Below are positions 16,268 to 26,145 of a DNA stretch of 64,000 bases, in pieces. A program made the position numbers and the translations under genes. The notes beneath the pieces are model-generated. The model had not been told where the DNA came from and ran no database searches. It saw nothing but the letters and a program-made list of their open reading frames with translations. Positions within the stretch are counted from its first letter, which is position 1. Every line of letters begins with the position of its first letter. The stretch is taken from the NCBI RefSeq assembly GCF_009689585.1, contig NZ_AP018694.1, positions 930,001 through 994,000 on the forward strand, given 5' to 3'. The stretch is from Aquipluma nitroreducens (lineage in GTDB: Bacteria > Bacteroidota > Bacteroidia > Bacteroidales > Prolixibacteraceae).

Positions 16268-18436
16268 TTAGTTCACTTCAGTAATTTCAATCACTGCACT
16301 TGTCAATTCGTTATTGTTTGGTAGCGACAAACCAATTTTCATCAGGTAATCACCGGATAAGACTTTGCCATCGGCTCTGAATCTACTTCTGAAATCTGGT
16401 ACTTTATTAATTTCCTCAATTTTGTAATTTTTCTTCGGATCCAAACCTGCCAATTTTACTACACTAAACTGATTGAATGCTCTCGGATGCAAGGAATAGG
16501 AAAACAGGATAGATTTAGCCTGATCGCCGCTCACATACATCAAAACAGCACGCTCCTGTTCGTAAGGCGAAACCAAACGATACAAATCTCCTTTCCAAAT
16601 CAGGTCTTTTAACCGGGCATAATTTTGCAGCGCTTGCTGGCTAAATTTTAGTTCATCGGCTGTCAATTCATTCACCCGGATATCGTAACCCATTTTGCCC
16701 ATCATAGCCACGTCAGTCTTGTATTTCAGCGTTTGTTTGCCCATGGTGGTGATGTGGTTACACGAGGTAATACTTGGGAAGAAATACGAATATCCCCATT
16801 GAATGTACACACGTTCGGCGGCATCGGTATTGTCGCTTGGCCAGAATTCGGTAAAGTATTTTAATGCGCCATAATCGGTGCGTCCGCCCCCACCCGAGCA
16901 AAGCATGATGGGCAGTTTCGGATATTTCGCACGTAAACGTTCCATGACCTTATAAAAACTCCGCACATATTCAATTTGCACATGCGACTGATTTTCCTTC
17001 TGGTAAACCGAATAAGTATTGGTCATCATGCGGTTACAATCCCATTTAATGAAGCCAATTTTGGGATTTTTGGTCAGCATGTCATCAACCAATTTATAAA
17101 CGAACTCCTGAACTTCAGGATTTGTCAGATCGAGGACCAACTGGTTGCGGTAATAATGTTCGTCGCGATTGGGCAGTTTCAAAACCCAGTCGGGATGTTT
17201 TTCATACAATTCACTTTTCGGGTTAACCATTTCAGGCTCAATCCAGATACCGAATTTCACACCTTTAGCTTCGGCCTGTTCAACCAGATAACCAATTCCG
17301 TGAGGCAATTTGGTTTTGGTTTCCTGCCAATCACCCAGCCCTGCACGGTCGTTCGAACGTGGATATTTGTTTCCAAACCAGCCATCATCCAACAGGAAAA
17401 GATCGACACCCAATTCTTTGGCACCACCAAACAAGTCGGTCAGTTTTTTCTCATCAAAATCGAAATAAGTGGCTTCCCAGTTGTTTAGCAAAGTCAAGCG
17501 ATTGCCATTTCCATCCAACACACCGTAATTGCGTGCCCAATTGTGGAAATTGCGGCTCGCCAAACCTTTACCCTGAGCGCTGTAAGTAAAAATAAATTCA
17601 GGAGTTACAAAATTTTCATTGGGTTTCAGGTGATATTCCGAAGCAAACGGATTCATGCCCGAAATCATCCGAAGCGAATTGCTGTTATCGATTTCGAACA
17701 ACAACTGGAAACTACCGGTCCAACCCAAAGTTCCGGCAATTACTTCTCCAGAATTTTCGGTGGCTTGAGTATTTTTTGCCAGAAAAAATACGGGCGTTGC
17801 ATACATATCTGCACGCGTACCCAACTTACTGTCGATGGTTTTAATTCCGGCGGTAAGCTGACTTTCTTCCATCCGCATTTCTTGTGCCCAATCGCCATGG
17901 AATTGTGTCAACCAGTATTTATCGGCATCCCAATGCAGCATCGACGAAGCAAAATTGGTCAGAGTCACCGGATTTTTTTCCTGATGCTTGATCTCAGTCC
18001 AGGTTTTGATAATGTTTTCTTTCTGGAAAGCAGCAAAATTGAGCCGAACTTCAACCGGGTATTTCGAGTCTTTTAACAAAATGGAAGTGGTAATTACATT
18101 TCCATCGCGGGTTACTTTATTGTCAGCCACCAATAATTCGAGCGAAGGATTTCCATCGTTGTGAAGCATTCTAATGGCCGGCTCAAACAGATTATCCATT
18201 CCTGACGGAACATAGGCTTCGTGCTGATTGGGTAGCGTTTTATAATCTTCCGGATTCATCAGTTTTTCGCCCAGGTAAACCTGATACAATTTCTGATTTT
18301 TCCCAACAGAAAAGACCAAAGAGGTATTGTCGGTTTCAATTACGATTTGCTTTTGGGTCTCCGCCATCGGAGGAAACTGGGCATAAAGATTGACAACCAG
18401 CAGGATGAGAGCCGAAATCAAAAAAATCTTTTTCAT
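16268..18436 (-). CDS. GH36 alpha-galactosidase, secreted
   Basis: The 722-residue enzyme has a signal peptide (1-19), an N-terminal beta-sandwich domain to about 310, the catalytic barrel at about 315-640 and a C-terminal beta domain. Barrel motifs are LLDDGWFG (348-355), GIWIEPEMVNP (396-406), nucleophile Asp466 in KWDCNR, CSGGGGRTDYG (513-523) and acid/base Asp535 in SDNTD. It hydrolyses terminal alpha-1,6-galactosides such as melibiose, raffinose or galactomannan side chains, probably in the periplasm. It is the last gene of the SusC-SusD-enzyme set on this strand. A strong hairpin lies between it and SusD, so its expression may be partly uncoupled. Confidence 0.93.
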   Translation of the reverse strand: MKKIFLISALILLVVNLYAQFPPMAETQKQIVIETDNTSLVFSVGKNQKLYQVYLGEKLMNPEDYKTLPNQHEAYVPSGMDNLFEPAIRMLHNDGNPSLELLVADNKVTRDGNVITTSILLKDSKYPVEVRLNFAAFQKENIIKTWTEIKHQEKNPVTLTNFASSMLHWDADKYWLTQFHGDWAQEMRMEESQLTAGIKTIDSKLGTRADMYATPVFFLAKNTQATENSGEVIAGTLGWTGSFQLLFEIDNSNSLRMISGMNPFASEYHLKPNENFVTPEFIFTYSAQGKGLASRNFHNWARNYGVLDGNGNRLTLLNNWEATYFDFDEKKLTDLFGGAKELGVDLFLLDDGWFGNKYPRSNDRAGLGDWQETKTKLPHGIGYLVEQAEAKGVKFGIWIEPEMVNPKSELYEKHPDWVLKLPNRDEHYYRNQLVLDLTNPEVQEFVYKLVDDMLTKNPKIGFIKWDCNRMMTNTYSVYQKENQSHVQIEYVRSFYKVMERLRAKYPKLPIMLCSGGGGRTDYGALKYFTEFWPSDNTDAAERVYIQWGYSYFFPSITSCNHITTMGKQTLKYKTDVAMMGKMGYDIRVNELTADELKFSQQALQNYARLKDLIWKGDLYRLVSPYEQERAVLMYVSGDQAKSILFSYSLHPRAFNQFSVVKLAGLDPKKNYKIEEINKVPDFRSRFRADGKVLSGDYLMKIGLSLPNNNELTSAVIEITEVN

Positions 18437-18521
18437 GATTACTACAGTTTAGTTAGACATAAATTGGCAGTCGAAAGGTATTAAAATTCAACCGAATGTC
18501 TCATCATCTTAGAAACAAAAA

Positions 18522-18552
18522 TCGCCGCTATTGCATAACACAATAGCGGCGA
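18522..18552 (-). terminator. Perfect hairpin between SusD and alpha-galactosidase
   Basis: TCGCCGCTATTG (18522-18533) is the exact complement of CAATAGCGGCGA (18541-18552). On the minus strand it is followed by TTTTTG, so it has the form of an intrinsic terminator after SusD. It may lower alpha-galactosidase transcription relative to SusCD, or protect the 3' end of the SusCD message. Confidence 0.85.
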
Positions 18553-18577
18553 AAAATATGATTAAACCAGATAACTA

Positions 18578-20569
18578 TTAATAGTATCCAGGGTTTTGCA
18601 CATCAGCAATAGCTGGTTTTGGCAATAAACGATCGATGTAGTTACTTGGAATTGGACGTAATTTGTGGTAATCTTTAACGTTAGCTTTAGCATCCGGATT
18701 GTAAAGTTTAACACGGGCTACCAAAGTTCCGGTACGCGCCAAATCTTCCCAACGCTGAAATTCACCGTAAAGTTCACGACCACGTTCTTCCAACATAAAG
18801 TCAACAAATGGATCAAAACCTGCGCCTGTAGGAAGCTTAGGGCTTTTTACCATAGCTTCGGTAACCAACATAGAGCTTACAGTTGAAGTTGTATTCTTGG
18901 CAGCGCCATCAATTCTGGATACTTCAGCAGCTTTAGTCTCACCTTCAGCATAAGCAGCACGAGTACGAATAACGTTGATATATTTCACTGCATTTACAAA
19001 GTCACCTTTGCGACCATATGCCTCAGCAGCAATCAGGTAGGTTTCGGCTAAACGCATGCGGTGGAAGTTTCTTGATCCCGCCTGGAAGTTAATGTCTGGA
19101 CGTTGATCATCCAACCATTTTAACATACAAGGGAAAAGGTTGGTGTCGTATTTGTCAACCGGGATTAACATGTATGGAGCTTTTGCAATATCAATCAACA
19201 TTTGACGATACTTGGCAGCATCCAATAAAGTTTGTTTTGGATTTGTTGTTGAATAATCGCTCAATGCCCCGTATGATTTTGGAGACATATAGATACAAGT
19301 ATCGCCAGCTTTGAATTTTGGCTTTCCAACCAATTCGGCTGGTGTAGTATAGATCACATCAGTTTTATCTTCAGCATTGGTGGCTGGGTTGATGTAATAA
19401 TATTTAGCTGCCCAGGTTGTTGCTGTTGCAGGATTGTTGCAAATAAAGGTTCTTTTAAATGTCTTGTAAACCCTTGAATCGTTTTGCCTATCCCACAAAG
19501 TTGTAATTGTTGTTGGACTTGGACGAAGACGTTTCCAAGGACGGCCATTGGTTATATCACGGATCATACCAGGTTTGATGTCGTATTGAGTCACCCAGTA
19601 TAAATGCAACTGATTACCACCATCCGAAGTAGAGCTACCAGCACCATTAAAAAGAGCATCCTTGGTATATTCAACATCCCAGATAATTTCCTTAGTTACC
19701 TTTTGATTGTTCTGCTCAAATACATTTGAGAAGTTCGACTCCAATGCAAATTTGCCTGAATTGATAACAGCTTCAGAATAAAAAGCAGCGCTATCTAAAT
19801 CGGTTGCCTTTCCACCACGAACTGTTGCTTCAGCACTGATGCGGGTCAGATAAACCTTAGCCAGCAAATGAGAAGCTGACCATTTAGTAGCACGGCCACG
19901 CTCAGCTTGTTGATAAACATCAGGAAGAACAGCATAAGCAGCTTTCAAATCACTAATAATCTGTTTGTAAACATCGGCAACAGGTGCACGTTTAAAATCA
20001 GTTACGATCTGTGTAACATTTCCTTCAGTAACTAATGGAATTGCACCATAATGTTGTACCAAATCAAAATAGAGATATGCACGCATAAATTTCAATTCAG
20101 CAACGCGCTGAGCCTTTTGTGCATCGGTCATATCAGTAACCTTTGGTAAATACATCAGTGCTGTGTTCGCACGGGTAATTCCGCGGTAATTGTTATCCCA
20201 GAATTTATTGATGACATCCTGCTGAGAGTTCAATGAAGTAAGATACTTATTGAAAGCATCTTTATTTCCTCCATCAGTACCTTCCCAGGTAAGATCGGTA
20301 CCATATTCAGTCAAACAAAAGTAGGTTTCCATGTTACCACCAACAGTACTGTTGTATGCTGGGTTTGTTACTGTATTTGTTGGATTGTATGCGCCTGTAT
20401 ACCATCTCATTGTTTGATAAACACCGGTAACCGCAGCTTCCATTCCCACTTTTGTAGTGAAATAATCATATCCAACATTCGTATACATTTCCTCCTTCAG
20501 GTAGTTGTCACATCCTGTAAAAGAAAAGATTAACAAAATTGCGAATATATATTTAGCTATTTTTTTCAT
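18578..20569 (-). CDS. SusD/RagB-type glycan-binding lipoprotein
   Basis: The 663-residue lipoprotein has lipid-accepting Cys20 (FSFTGC) and the usual SusD beginning with a TPR-like helical frame (KKVGMEAAVTGVYQTMR-type segment near residue 40; FMRAYLYFDLVQHYG near 165). The C-terminal FRRWEDLARTG-like motif reads FQRWEDLARTGTL here. It is the surface binding partner of the SusC transporter encoded 45 bp upstream. With the GH36 gene downstream, an alpha-galactoside ligand is inferred. The length is somewhat above the family norm of 500-600. Confidence 0.93.
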   Translation of the reverse strand: MKKIAKYIFAILLIFSFTGCDNYLKEEMYTNVGYDYFTTKVGMEAAVTGVYQTMRWYTGAYNPTNTVTNPAYNSTVGGNMETYFCLTEYGTDLTWEGTDGGNKDAFNKYLTSLNSQQDVINKFWDNNYRGITRANTALMYLPKVTDMTDAQKAQRVAELKFMRAYLYFDLVQHYGAIPLVTEGNVTQIVTDFKRAPVADVYKQIISDLKAAYAVLPDVYQQAERGRATKWSASHLLAKVYLTRISAEATVRGGKATDLDSAAFYSEAVINSGKFALESNFSNVFEQNNQKVTKEIIWDVEYTKDALFNGAGSSTSDGGNQLHLYWVTQYDIKPGMIRDITNGRPWKRLRPSPTTITTLWDRQNDSRVYKTFKRTFICNNPATATTWAAKYYYINPATNAEDKTDVIYTTPAELVGKPKFKAGDTCIYMSPKSYGALSDYSTTNPKQTLLDAAKYRQMLIDIAKAPYMLIPVDKYDTNLFPCMLKWLDDQRPDINFQAGSRNFHRMRLAETYLIAAEAYGRKGDFVNAVKYINVIRTRAAYAEGETKAAEVSRIDGAAKNTTSTVSSMLVTEAMVKSPKLPTGAGFDPFVDFMLEERGRELYGEFQRWEDLARTGTLVARVKLYNPDAKANVKDYHKLRPIPSNYIDRLLPKPAIADVQNPGYY

Positions 20570-20614
20570 ATTCTTTATAATTTATGTTGTAAATGCTTCT
20601 AAAATGACTTTGTA

Positions 20615-23600
20615 TTATAAGCTCATATTAATACCAAACATGACTGTACGTGGCATTGGAGCATTAAAGTTCTCACCACTTTCAGGGTCGGTACCAGGAT
20701 ACTTAGTAATACAGAAAGCATTCTGAACAGTTGTATATAGTCTAAATTTCGAAATTTTCAACCTTGACAAGACACTCTTAGGAATATTGTATCCCAAAGT
20801 TGCATTGCTTAAACGAAGAAATGAAGCGTTGAAGTAGTTTAATGAACTTCTATAGGCAGGGTTTTCAATGCCGTTGTTAGGACGTGGGGCATCGTTACTT
20901 CCATTACTTGCAATAGCCTTTCCACTTGCATCATATTGAGTTACAGCCCAATAATTCACTTTCAAACTATTATAACGTCCGTTAAAACTCATATTACGGT
21001 CGAACTGTAACATATTTCCGTAAGAAGCATTCAAGAAGAAGTTCAAGTCAAAGTTCTTATACGTAAAGTAGTTAGTCATACTGGCAGTGAATTTTGGACG
21101 TGTTGAACCTACAATCACTCGGTCGTCAGCTGTAATCTTACCATCAGCGTTTGTATCCTGCACATGAATGGTACCTGGCACAAATGCAGATCCAAATTTA
21201 GCAGCTTCAGCCTCCTGCCCTAACTGCCAAATTCCCAATGATTTGTAGTCATAATAAACAGAAAGTGGCTGTCCGATAAACCAACCATTTCCGGTATCAT
21301 TATTTTTACCTCCGTAAAGTTCAACAATTTCTTCCTTGTTGCGGGCAAAGATGAAGTCGGTACTCCAGGTAAAATTGGTCTTTTGGATATTTTGAGTGTT
21401 GATAGTTACCTCAATACCTTTATTACGGGTTTTACCAATGTTATAGACTACACTGCTGAAACCAGAAGCCTCAGGCACTTGTCTGTCCATTAACAAATCA
21501 GATGTATTCTGAAGATAAAGATCGATTACTCCATTGATGCGTCCTTTTAAGATACCAAAATCCAAACCGGCATTGTACTGTTTGGTTTTTTCCCATTTCA
21601 GGCCTGGGTTAGGCATTTCATTTTGGTAAAAGGCCATCATGTTTGTTGAACCGAAGTTATAACGAGCATACCCAAGGTTACCAGCCGTTTTATAAGGATC
21701 GATAGCCGAGTTACCGGTGATACCAAAACCGGTACGAAGTTTCAGGTTACTGAAAATATTCATATTTTTCATGAAACTTTCTTCATTGATACGCCATGCT
21801 AAAGCTGCTGAAGGGAACATCACCCATTTATTTCCGGGAGCCAAACGCGATGAACCGTCATAACGGGCAGAAGCCGTTAACAGGTATTTATCTTTGTAGC
21901 TGTAATTGAAACGACCCATAAAAGAGGCTAACTGCCATTTTGTATAACTACTTGAAACAGCCGATATTGTTGGTGCGCTACCCACATTATACCATAATTG
22001 CGTTTCATAAGGCAAATTCCCTACGCTAATGTTAGATGATTCATATTTTTCCTGTTGGATGGATTGTAGAAAAGTTGCTCCTAAGGAATGTTTACCAATT
22101 ACTTTATTCCAGTACAACAAGTTTTCCCAGGTGTACATGGTACGGGTATCGCCACCGTTTTCTGCACGGGCTAAACCACCCTGACGGTCAGAACTGCGTG
22201 ATCCATAAAATCTTTGGTTAAGATATGGGCCAAAATCCAAACCGAAGTTTGAACGGTATTTGATGTCAAATGGTAATTTTGCTTCTAAATAATAGCTTCC
22301 TAAGAAACGATCTTTTCTTAATTTAACAACAGCCTCTGTCAAATTAAGTACTGGGTTCCAAAGCTGGGGATCGTTACCCGGACGATTAAACAGAACACCG
22401 TCTGCATTGCGAATATTGGCCAATGGAGAAAGACTCTTTACGCCATCATAAACGTTAGGTCCGTCATTGCGGTCGAAATGTGAAAATTGGGTTTGTCCTC
22501 CAATCTTAACGTAGTCAGAAATATCCCAATCGAAATTAACACGAGCTGAATAACGCGAATAACTTTGTGTCTTCAATAAACCTTCTTCGTCATAATAGGT
22601 AGCAGAAGCCAATACTTTCAATTTATCAGTACCTCCACGCACGCTGATCTCGTGATTCTGTACGGTTCCCTGACGCATTACTTCTCCCATCCAATCGGTC
22701 GAAACCAAACGTTCCGGATGCCACGAACCATCGGTATCGTATGCATTCTTAATTTTAAAGGCAATACCTGCTAAATCGTTTTCCTGTCCAACAGGTAACA
22801 TTTGCACATCCATGGCATAGGTAGGAGCAGTAACCGGATACTTACCTGTAGTGCGATAAGCTTCACGTAAAAATTCAACCCATTCCGGGCCATTGAAAAG
22901 ATCAAGTACTTTCGCTTGTGTCTGGATACCATAATAGCCATTGTAATCCACAATGGCTTTTCCTGATTTTCCTTTTTTAGTTGTAATGATTACAACACCG
23001 TTAGCACCTCTGGAACCATAGATAGCTGTTGCAGAGGCATCTTTCAAAATGTCCATCGATTCAATATCCGATTGGCTAATTTCGCTCAAGCCAATAACCA
23101 ATGGAACTCCGTCAACAACATACAAAGGCTCGTTGGTTGCTTTTAACGAACGGTTACCACGGATCATTACTTTTGCATCTGCTCCAGGAGCAGAGTTCGT
23201 TTGCTGAACAACAACCCCGGCAGCTTTTCCCTGCATAGCCTGGGCAGCACTAAAACTTGACCTTTCAGCCAATTTTCCACTGCCAACCGATGATACAGAA
23301 CCTGTCAGGTCTTTTTTGCGGACTGTTCCGTATCCAACGGCAACAACTTCTTCCAAACCTACAGTTTCCTGCGCCAGAGACACATTAAAAGTTGTTTTTG
23401 TTCCAATCTGAATTTCCTGTTGAACCATTCCAACGAATGAAATAACAAGTGTTTTTGAACTTTCCGGAACTTTTAAAATGAACTTTCCGTCCATATCAGT
23501 AATAGTACCAATGGTAGTACCTTTAACAATTACCGAAGCACCCGGCAGTGCCTGATTTGTATCATCAGTAACAGTTCCGGTAATTGATTTTGTTTGCTGC

Positions 23601-23713
23601 TCGGAAGTTAGATTTTCCGGGATCGCACCAAACCCATTAAACAGACCCGCAAAACAGGTCAAAAACAGTGTTAGTTTAGTTACAAATAAAAATTTCTTAA
23701 GTCTTTTTTTCAT
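20615..23713 (-). CDS. SusC/RagA-type TonB-linked outer-membrane transporter
   Basis: The product of 1032 residues has a signal peptide to about residue 32. A carboxypeptidase-regulatory-like domain (about 44-115, SITGTVTDDTNQALPGASV) is followed by a plug (about 125-240; VMIRGNRSLKATNEPLYVVDG and IYGSRGANGVVIITTKKGK) and a barrel ending in INMSL. I start at MKKRLKK (23713) rather than two codons earlier. It works with the SusD encoded downstream to import an oligosaccharide, presumably alpha-galactosides given the linked GH36 enzyme. Expression is probably controlled by the divergent AraC gene. Confidence 0.93.
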   Translation of the reverse strand: MKKRLKKFLFVTKLTLFLTCFAGLFNGFGAIPENLTSEQQTKSITGTVTDDTNQALPGASVIVKGTTIGTITDMDGKFILKVPESSKTLVISFVGMVQQEIQIGTKTTFNVSLAQETVGLEEVVAVGYGTVRKKDLTGSVSSVGSGKLAERSSFSAAQAMQGKAAGVVVQQTNSAPGADAKVMIRGNRSLKATNEPLYVVDGVPLVIGLSEISQSDIESMDILKDASATAIYGSRGANGVVIITTKKGKSGKAIVDYNGYYGIQTQAKVLDLFNGPEWVEFLREAYRTTGKYPVTAPTYAMDVQMLPVGQENDLAGIAFKIKNAYDTDGSWHPERLVSTDWMGEVMRQGTVQNHEISVRGGTDKLKVLASATYYDEEGLLKTQSYSRYSARVNFDWDISDYVKIGGQTQFSHFDRNDGPNVYDGVKSLSPLANIRNADGVLFNRPGNDPQLWNPVLNLTEAVVKLRKDRFLGSYYLEAKLPFDIKYRSNFGLDFGPYLNQRFYGSRSSDRQGGLARAENGGDTRTMYTWENLLYWNKVIGKHSLGATFLQSIQQEKYESSNISVGNLPYETQLWYNVGSAPTISAVSSSYTKWQLASFMGRFNYSYKDKYLLTASARYDGSSRLAPGNKWVMFPSAALAWRINEESFMKNMNIFSNLKLRTGFGITGNSAIDPYKTAGNLGYARYNFGSTNMMAFYQNEMPNPGLKWEKTKQYNAGLDFGILKGRINGVIDLYLQNTSDLLMDRQVPEASGFSSVVYNIGKTRNKGIEVTINTQNIQKTNFTWSTDFIFARNKEEIVELYGGKNNDTGNGWFIGQPLSVYYDYKSLGIWQLGQEAEAAKFGSAFVPGTIHVQDTNADGKITADDRVIVGSTRPKFTASMTNYFTYKNFDLNFFLNASYGNMLQFDRNMSFNGRYNSLKVNYWAVTQYDASGKAIASNGSNDAPRPNNGIENPAYRSSLNYFNASFLRLSNATLGYNIPKSVLSRLKISKFRLYTTVQNAFCITKYPGTDPESGENFNAPMPRTVMFGINMSL

Positions 23714-23719
23714 AGTCAT

Positions 23720-24157
23720 TTTTGTTTTGCCGCCTTTGATATAAAACTATAAAACTGATTTTAAATCAGAAACAGCTGGTTAATTAGTTTAACACGTTAT
23801 TACTACAGTCACAACCACTTACGTTGCTTATTCTGTAAATTTCATTCCTCTTTGTTTACCCCATTGGCTATTAAAATTTGATAGGTTTAAATATTCAATA
23901 ACATTATGCAATCGATTGATCTGGTTATTATGATCTATCCGATAAAGAACTTCATATCTATTTATCTTCCACATGAAAAATAGATTCTAAATTAGAAGGT
24001 AGCCGATTTTAATTCCAGTATTAATAAATTGTTATTGTATCAATGACAGAAATCGAAGGCTAATATAGATGTAAAAAAAATACTATGTGATATAGGATTT
24101 GCAGACATATATATTATTTTTGCCTATACTATTAGACTATCGTAACCGAAAACAAGT
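23720..24157. other. Divergent promoter region of the alpha-galactoside locus
   Basis: This 438-bp AT-rich gap separates the SusC gene (minus) from the AraC gene (plus). It has no coding frame worth calling. TATTTTTG at 24115-24122 fits the -7 consensus for the AraC gene. No matching element was found for SusC within 100 bp of its start, which is consistent with an activator-dependent promoter. Confidence 0.5.
24115..24122 (+). promoter_or_regulatory. Bacteroidota -7 element of the AraC gene
   Basis: TATTTTTG matches TAnnTTTG 36 bp before the ATG at 24158. A TTTG at 24098-24101 is upstream but closer than the usual -33 spacing, so only the -7 element is supported. Confidence 0.5.
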
Positions 24158-25030
24158 ATGAAACCTTTCAAAGAAGTTATAAACTATCTTGCAGGTAATT
24201 CGTTCGTTATAAAATATAACGATTTCGAACATTTTTCGGTACCTTACCACTACCACAATGAATTTGAGCTCGCATACATCCTTCGCAGTACCGGAAAAAA
24301 ATTTATTGGCGATGTTATAGAAGATTTTGGACCAGGCGATATTGTTTTTTTGGGAAGTACGCTTCCTCACTTTTTCCTCAACGACAAACAATATTATTCC
24401 GGAAATCCTGAGTTAAGAGTTAATGCTTACATTCTGCAGTTTCCAGCCGACTATTTCAGCGACAATCAGTTAATCAGGCCGGAGTTTGCTTCCATTTCCA
24501 GACTATTGGCCAATTCCTCGCGAGGGCTAAAATTTCCGGAGAGTATAAAAATTCAAGCTGCCGACTTAATCCAAAAAATGTATAAGGATGCTGGACTCAT
24601 TCGCTATTTCACCCTAATTGAATTATTAAATCTGCTTGGACAGTCCGACTTCACTCCAATTGCAAGTCAGGGATACTCAAAAAGCGCTTATCACAATTTC
24701 GATGGACGACTGGTCAAGGTATATCAATATTCAATTGAAAATTTCAACAAAAAAATCTCTTTGAATGAAGTCGCATCAGTTGCCGGGATGAATCCTACAG
24801 CGTTTTGTCGTTATTTCCGAAGTAAGATGCGAAAAACATATGCCGAGTTTGTGAATGAACTAAGAATCAACAACGCATGCAATATGCTTCGAAACAGTAA
24901 TGAAACCATTGCTTTTGTTTGTTTTGAAACTGGATTCAACAACATATCCAATTTCAACCGCCAGTTCAAAGGAATAATTGGAAAATCACCATCGGAGTAC
25001 CGAAAATTTCTGAACGTTGAAAACGATTAA
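24158..25030 (+). CDS. AraC family transcriptional regulator
   Basis: The 290-residue protein has an N-terminal cupin sensor domain (about 20-90; HYHNEFELAYIL and GDIVFLGSTLPHFF). The C-terminal AraC domain (about 190-287) has two helix-turn-helix units, the first in LNEVASVAGMNPTAFCRYF and the second in AFVCFETGFNNISNFNRQFK. The closing motif is GKSPSEYRKF. It is divergent from the SusC-SusD-GH36 genes and is the obvious activator. This is less usual than the hybrid two-component or ECF systems that control many such loci. The cupin probably binds the sugar released by the alpha-galactosidase. Confidence 0.9.
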   Translation: MKPFKEVINYLAGNSFVIKYNDFEHFSVPYHYHNEFELAYILRSTGKKFIGDVIEDFGPGDIVFLGSTLPHFFLNDKQYYSGNPELRVNAYILQFPADYFSDNQLIRPEFASISRLLANSSRGLKFPESIKIQAADLIQKMYKDAGLIRYFTLIELLNLLGQSDFTPIASQGYSKSAYHNFDGRLVKVYQYSIENFNKKISLNEVASVAGMNPTAFCRYFRSKMRKTYAEFVNELRINNACNMLRNSNETIAFVCFETGFNNISNFNRQFKGIIGKSPSEYRKFLNVEND

Positions 25031-25189
25031 TGATCATTTTCAACATTAATCTTATTTATTCGCGCTTCAGATTTAGGTTTGACGCCCTGAATTTTCAAAT
25101 CCTACGAAAGCTTCTATTCAGGAAAATCAATTCGTTCAAAACAATGAACTAAATTTGACTTTTAAGGTTATCTACAACAAACTAAAATT

Positions 25190-25930
25190 ATGAAACTTAA
25201 AGCTTTCCACAAATTATCATACGGTTTATATTTGATCGCTTCTGAACATCAGGGTAAAAAAGCCGGATACATTGCCAATACTACGTTTCAGGTTACTTCA
25301 GAACCGCCTCAAATTGCCATTTCGTGCCACAAAAACAACCAGACGACCCAGGTCATTCTTGATTCAGGCATTTTTTCGATTTCAGTCTTGAAGAAAGAAG
25401 TGAATATGAAAATCATTGGTGACTTTGGTTTTATGTCGTCGAACGACATCGATAAATTCAACGGAATTAATACCATCACGGCCAAAACCGGTGCTCCAAT
25501 TGTTCTCGACAGCTCAGTGGCATGGTTCGATTGTAAAGTAACGAAATCCATTGATCTCGGATCGCATTACCTGATTATTGGAGAAGTACTTGATTCGGAT
25601 GAAATTTCGGATGAAGAGCCGCTGACCTACCAATATTACCGCGAAAAATACAAAATGTATTCGCCAAAGAATTCACCAACTTATATCGAGAAATCTTTAC
25701 TGGAAGCAGAACCTGTAGTATCTCCAACAGAAATTAAAGAAGAAGAACCGGAACACGAGCACATTTTTGATGGGCAAAGCTATGTTTGTGTAATCTGCGG
25801 ATTTACCTATAATCCGGAAGAAGGCGACCCATCGATGGGCATCCCGCCCGGAACTCCTTTCGAAGATTTGCCTGAAGATTACAAATGCCCAATTTGCAAC
25901 GCCAGTAAAGAGTATTTTAAGGCAGTGTAA
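25190..25930 (+). CDS. Flavin reductase-rubredoxin fusion (high-molecular-weight rubredoxin)
   Basis: The 246-residue protein joins an FMN-binding flavin-reductase domain (about 5-160; [20 protein letters not shown]) to a C-terminal rubredoxin (198-246). The iron ligands Cys200-x2-Cys203 and Cys233-x2-Cys236 are intact, as is YNPEEGDP between them. An acidic linker ([12 protein letters not shown]) separates the domains. The architecture matches Hrb of acetogens, which passes electrons from NADH to an oxygen- or NO-reducing flavodiiron protein. No flavodiiron gene is adjacent. The protein suggests oxygen defence in an anaerobe. It is monocistronic and ends in a strong terminator. Confidence 0.88.
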   Translation: MKLKAFHKLSYGLYLIASEHQGKKAGYIANTTFQVTSEPPQIAISCHKNNQTTQVILDSGIFSISVLKKEVNMKIIGDFGFMSSNDIDKFNGINTITAKTGAPIVLDSSVAWFDCKVTKSIDLGSHYLIIGEVLDSDEISDEEPLTYQYYREKYKMYSPKNSPTYIEKSLLEAEPVVSPTEIKEEEPEHEHIFDGQSYVCVICGFTYNPEEGDPSMGIPPGTPFEDLPEDYKCPICNASKEYFKAV

Positions 25931-25936
25931 TAAACT

Positions 25937-25977
25937 AATAAGACCAGAAAGTAATGAATCAACTTTCTGGTCTTATT
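25937..25977 (+). terminator. Intrinsic terminator with 16-bp perfect arms
   Basis: AATAAGACCAGAAAGT (25937-25952) is exactly complementary to ACTTTCTGGTCTTATT (25962-25977). It lies 6 bp after the rubredoxin-fusion stop and is symmetrical enough to work in both directions. Confidence 0.9.
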
Positions 25978-26018
25978 GTTTTACTCGAAAAAAACTAGTT
26001 TCATATCATCGTTTTACT

Positions 26019-26125
26019 GTCGAAGGCTCGTCACCATGAACTTGTTTCAGGGTCTCATCAACGAAGAGATGCCGAAACAAGCCTTCGACGTGAGCTCAGT
26101 CGAACGTTCGACATAACGTTGCGAC
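26019..26125. repeat. Dispersed intergenic repeat, copy A
   Basis: GTCGAAGGCT (26019-26028) and AGCCTTCGAC (26080-26089) form perfect arms around GTTTC/GAAAC. The right part, CCGAAACAAGCCTTC through CTCAGTCGAACGTTCG (26072-26110), recurs with three differences at 61122-61160. It lies between two genes that end towards each other. Confidence 0.75.
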
Positions 26126-26145
26126 AAGAGTTCGTTGACACGGCA

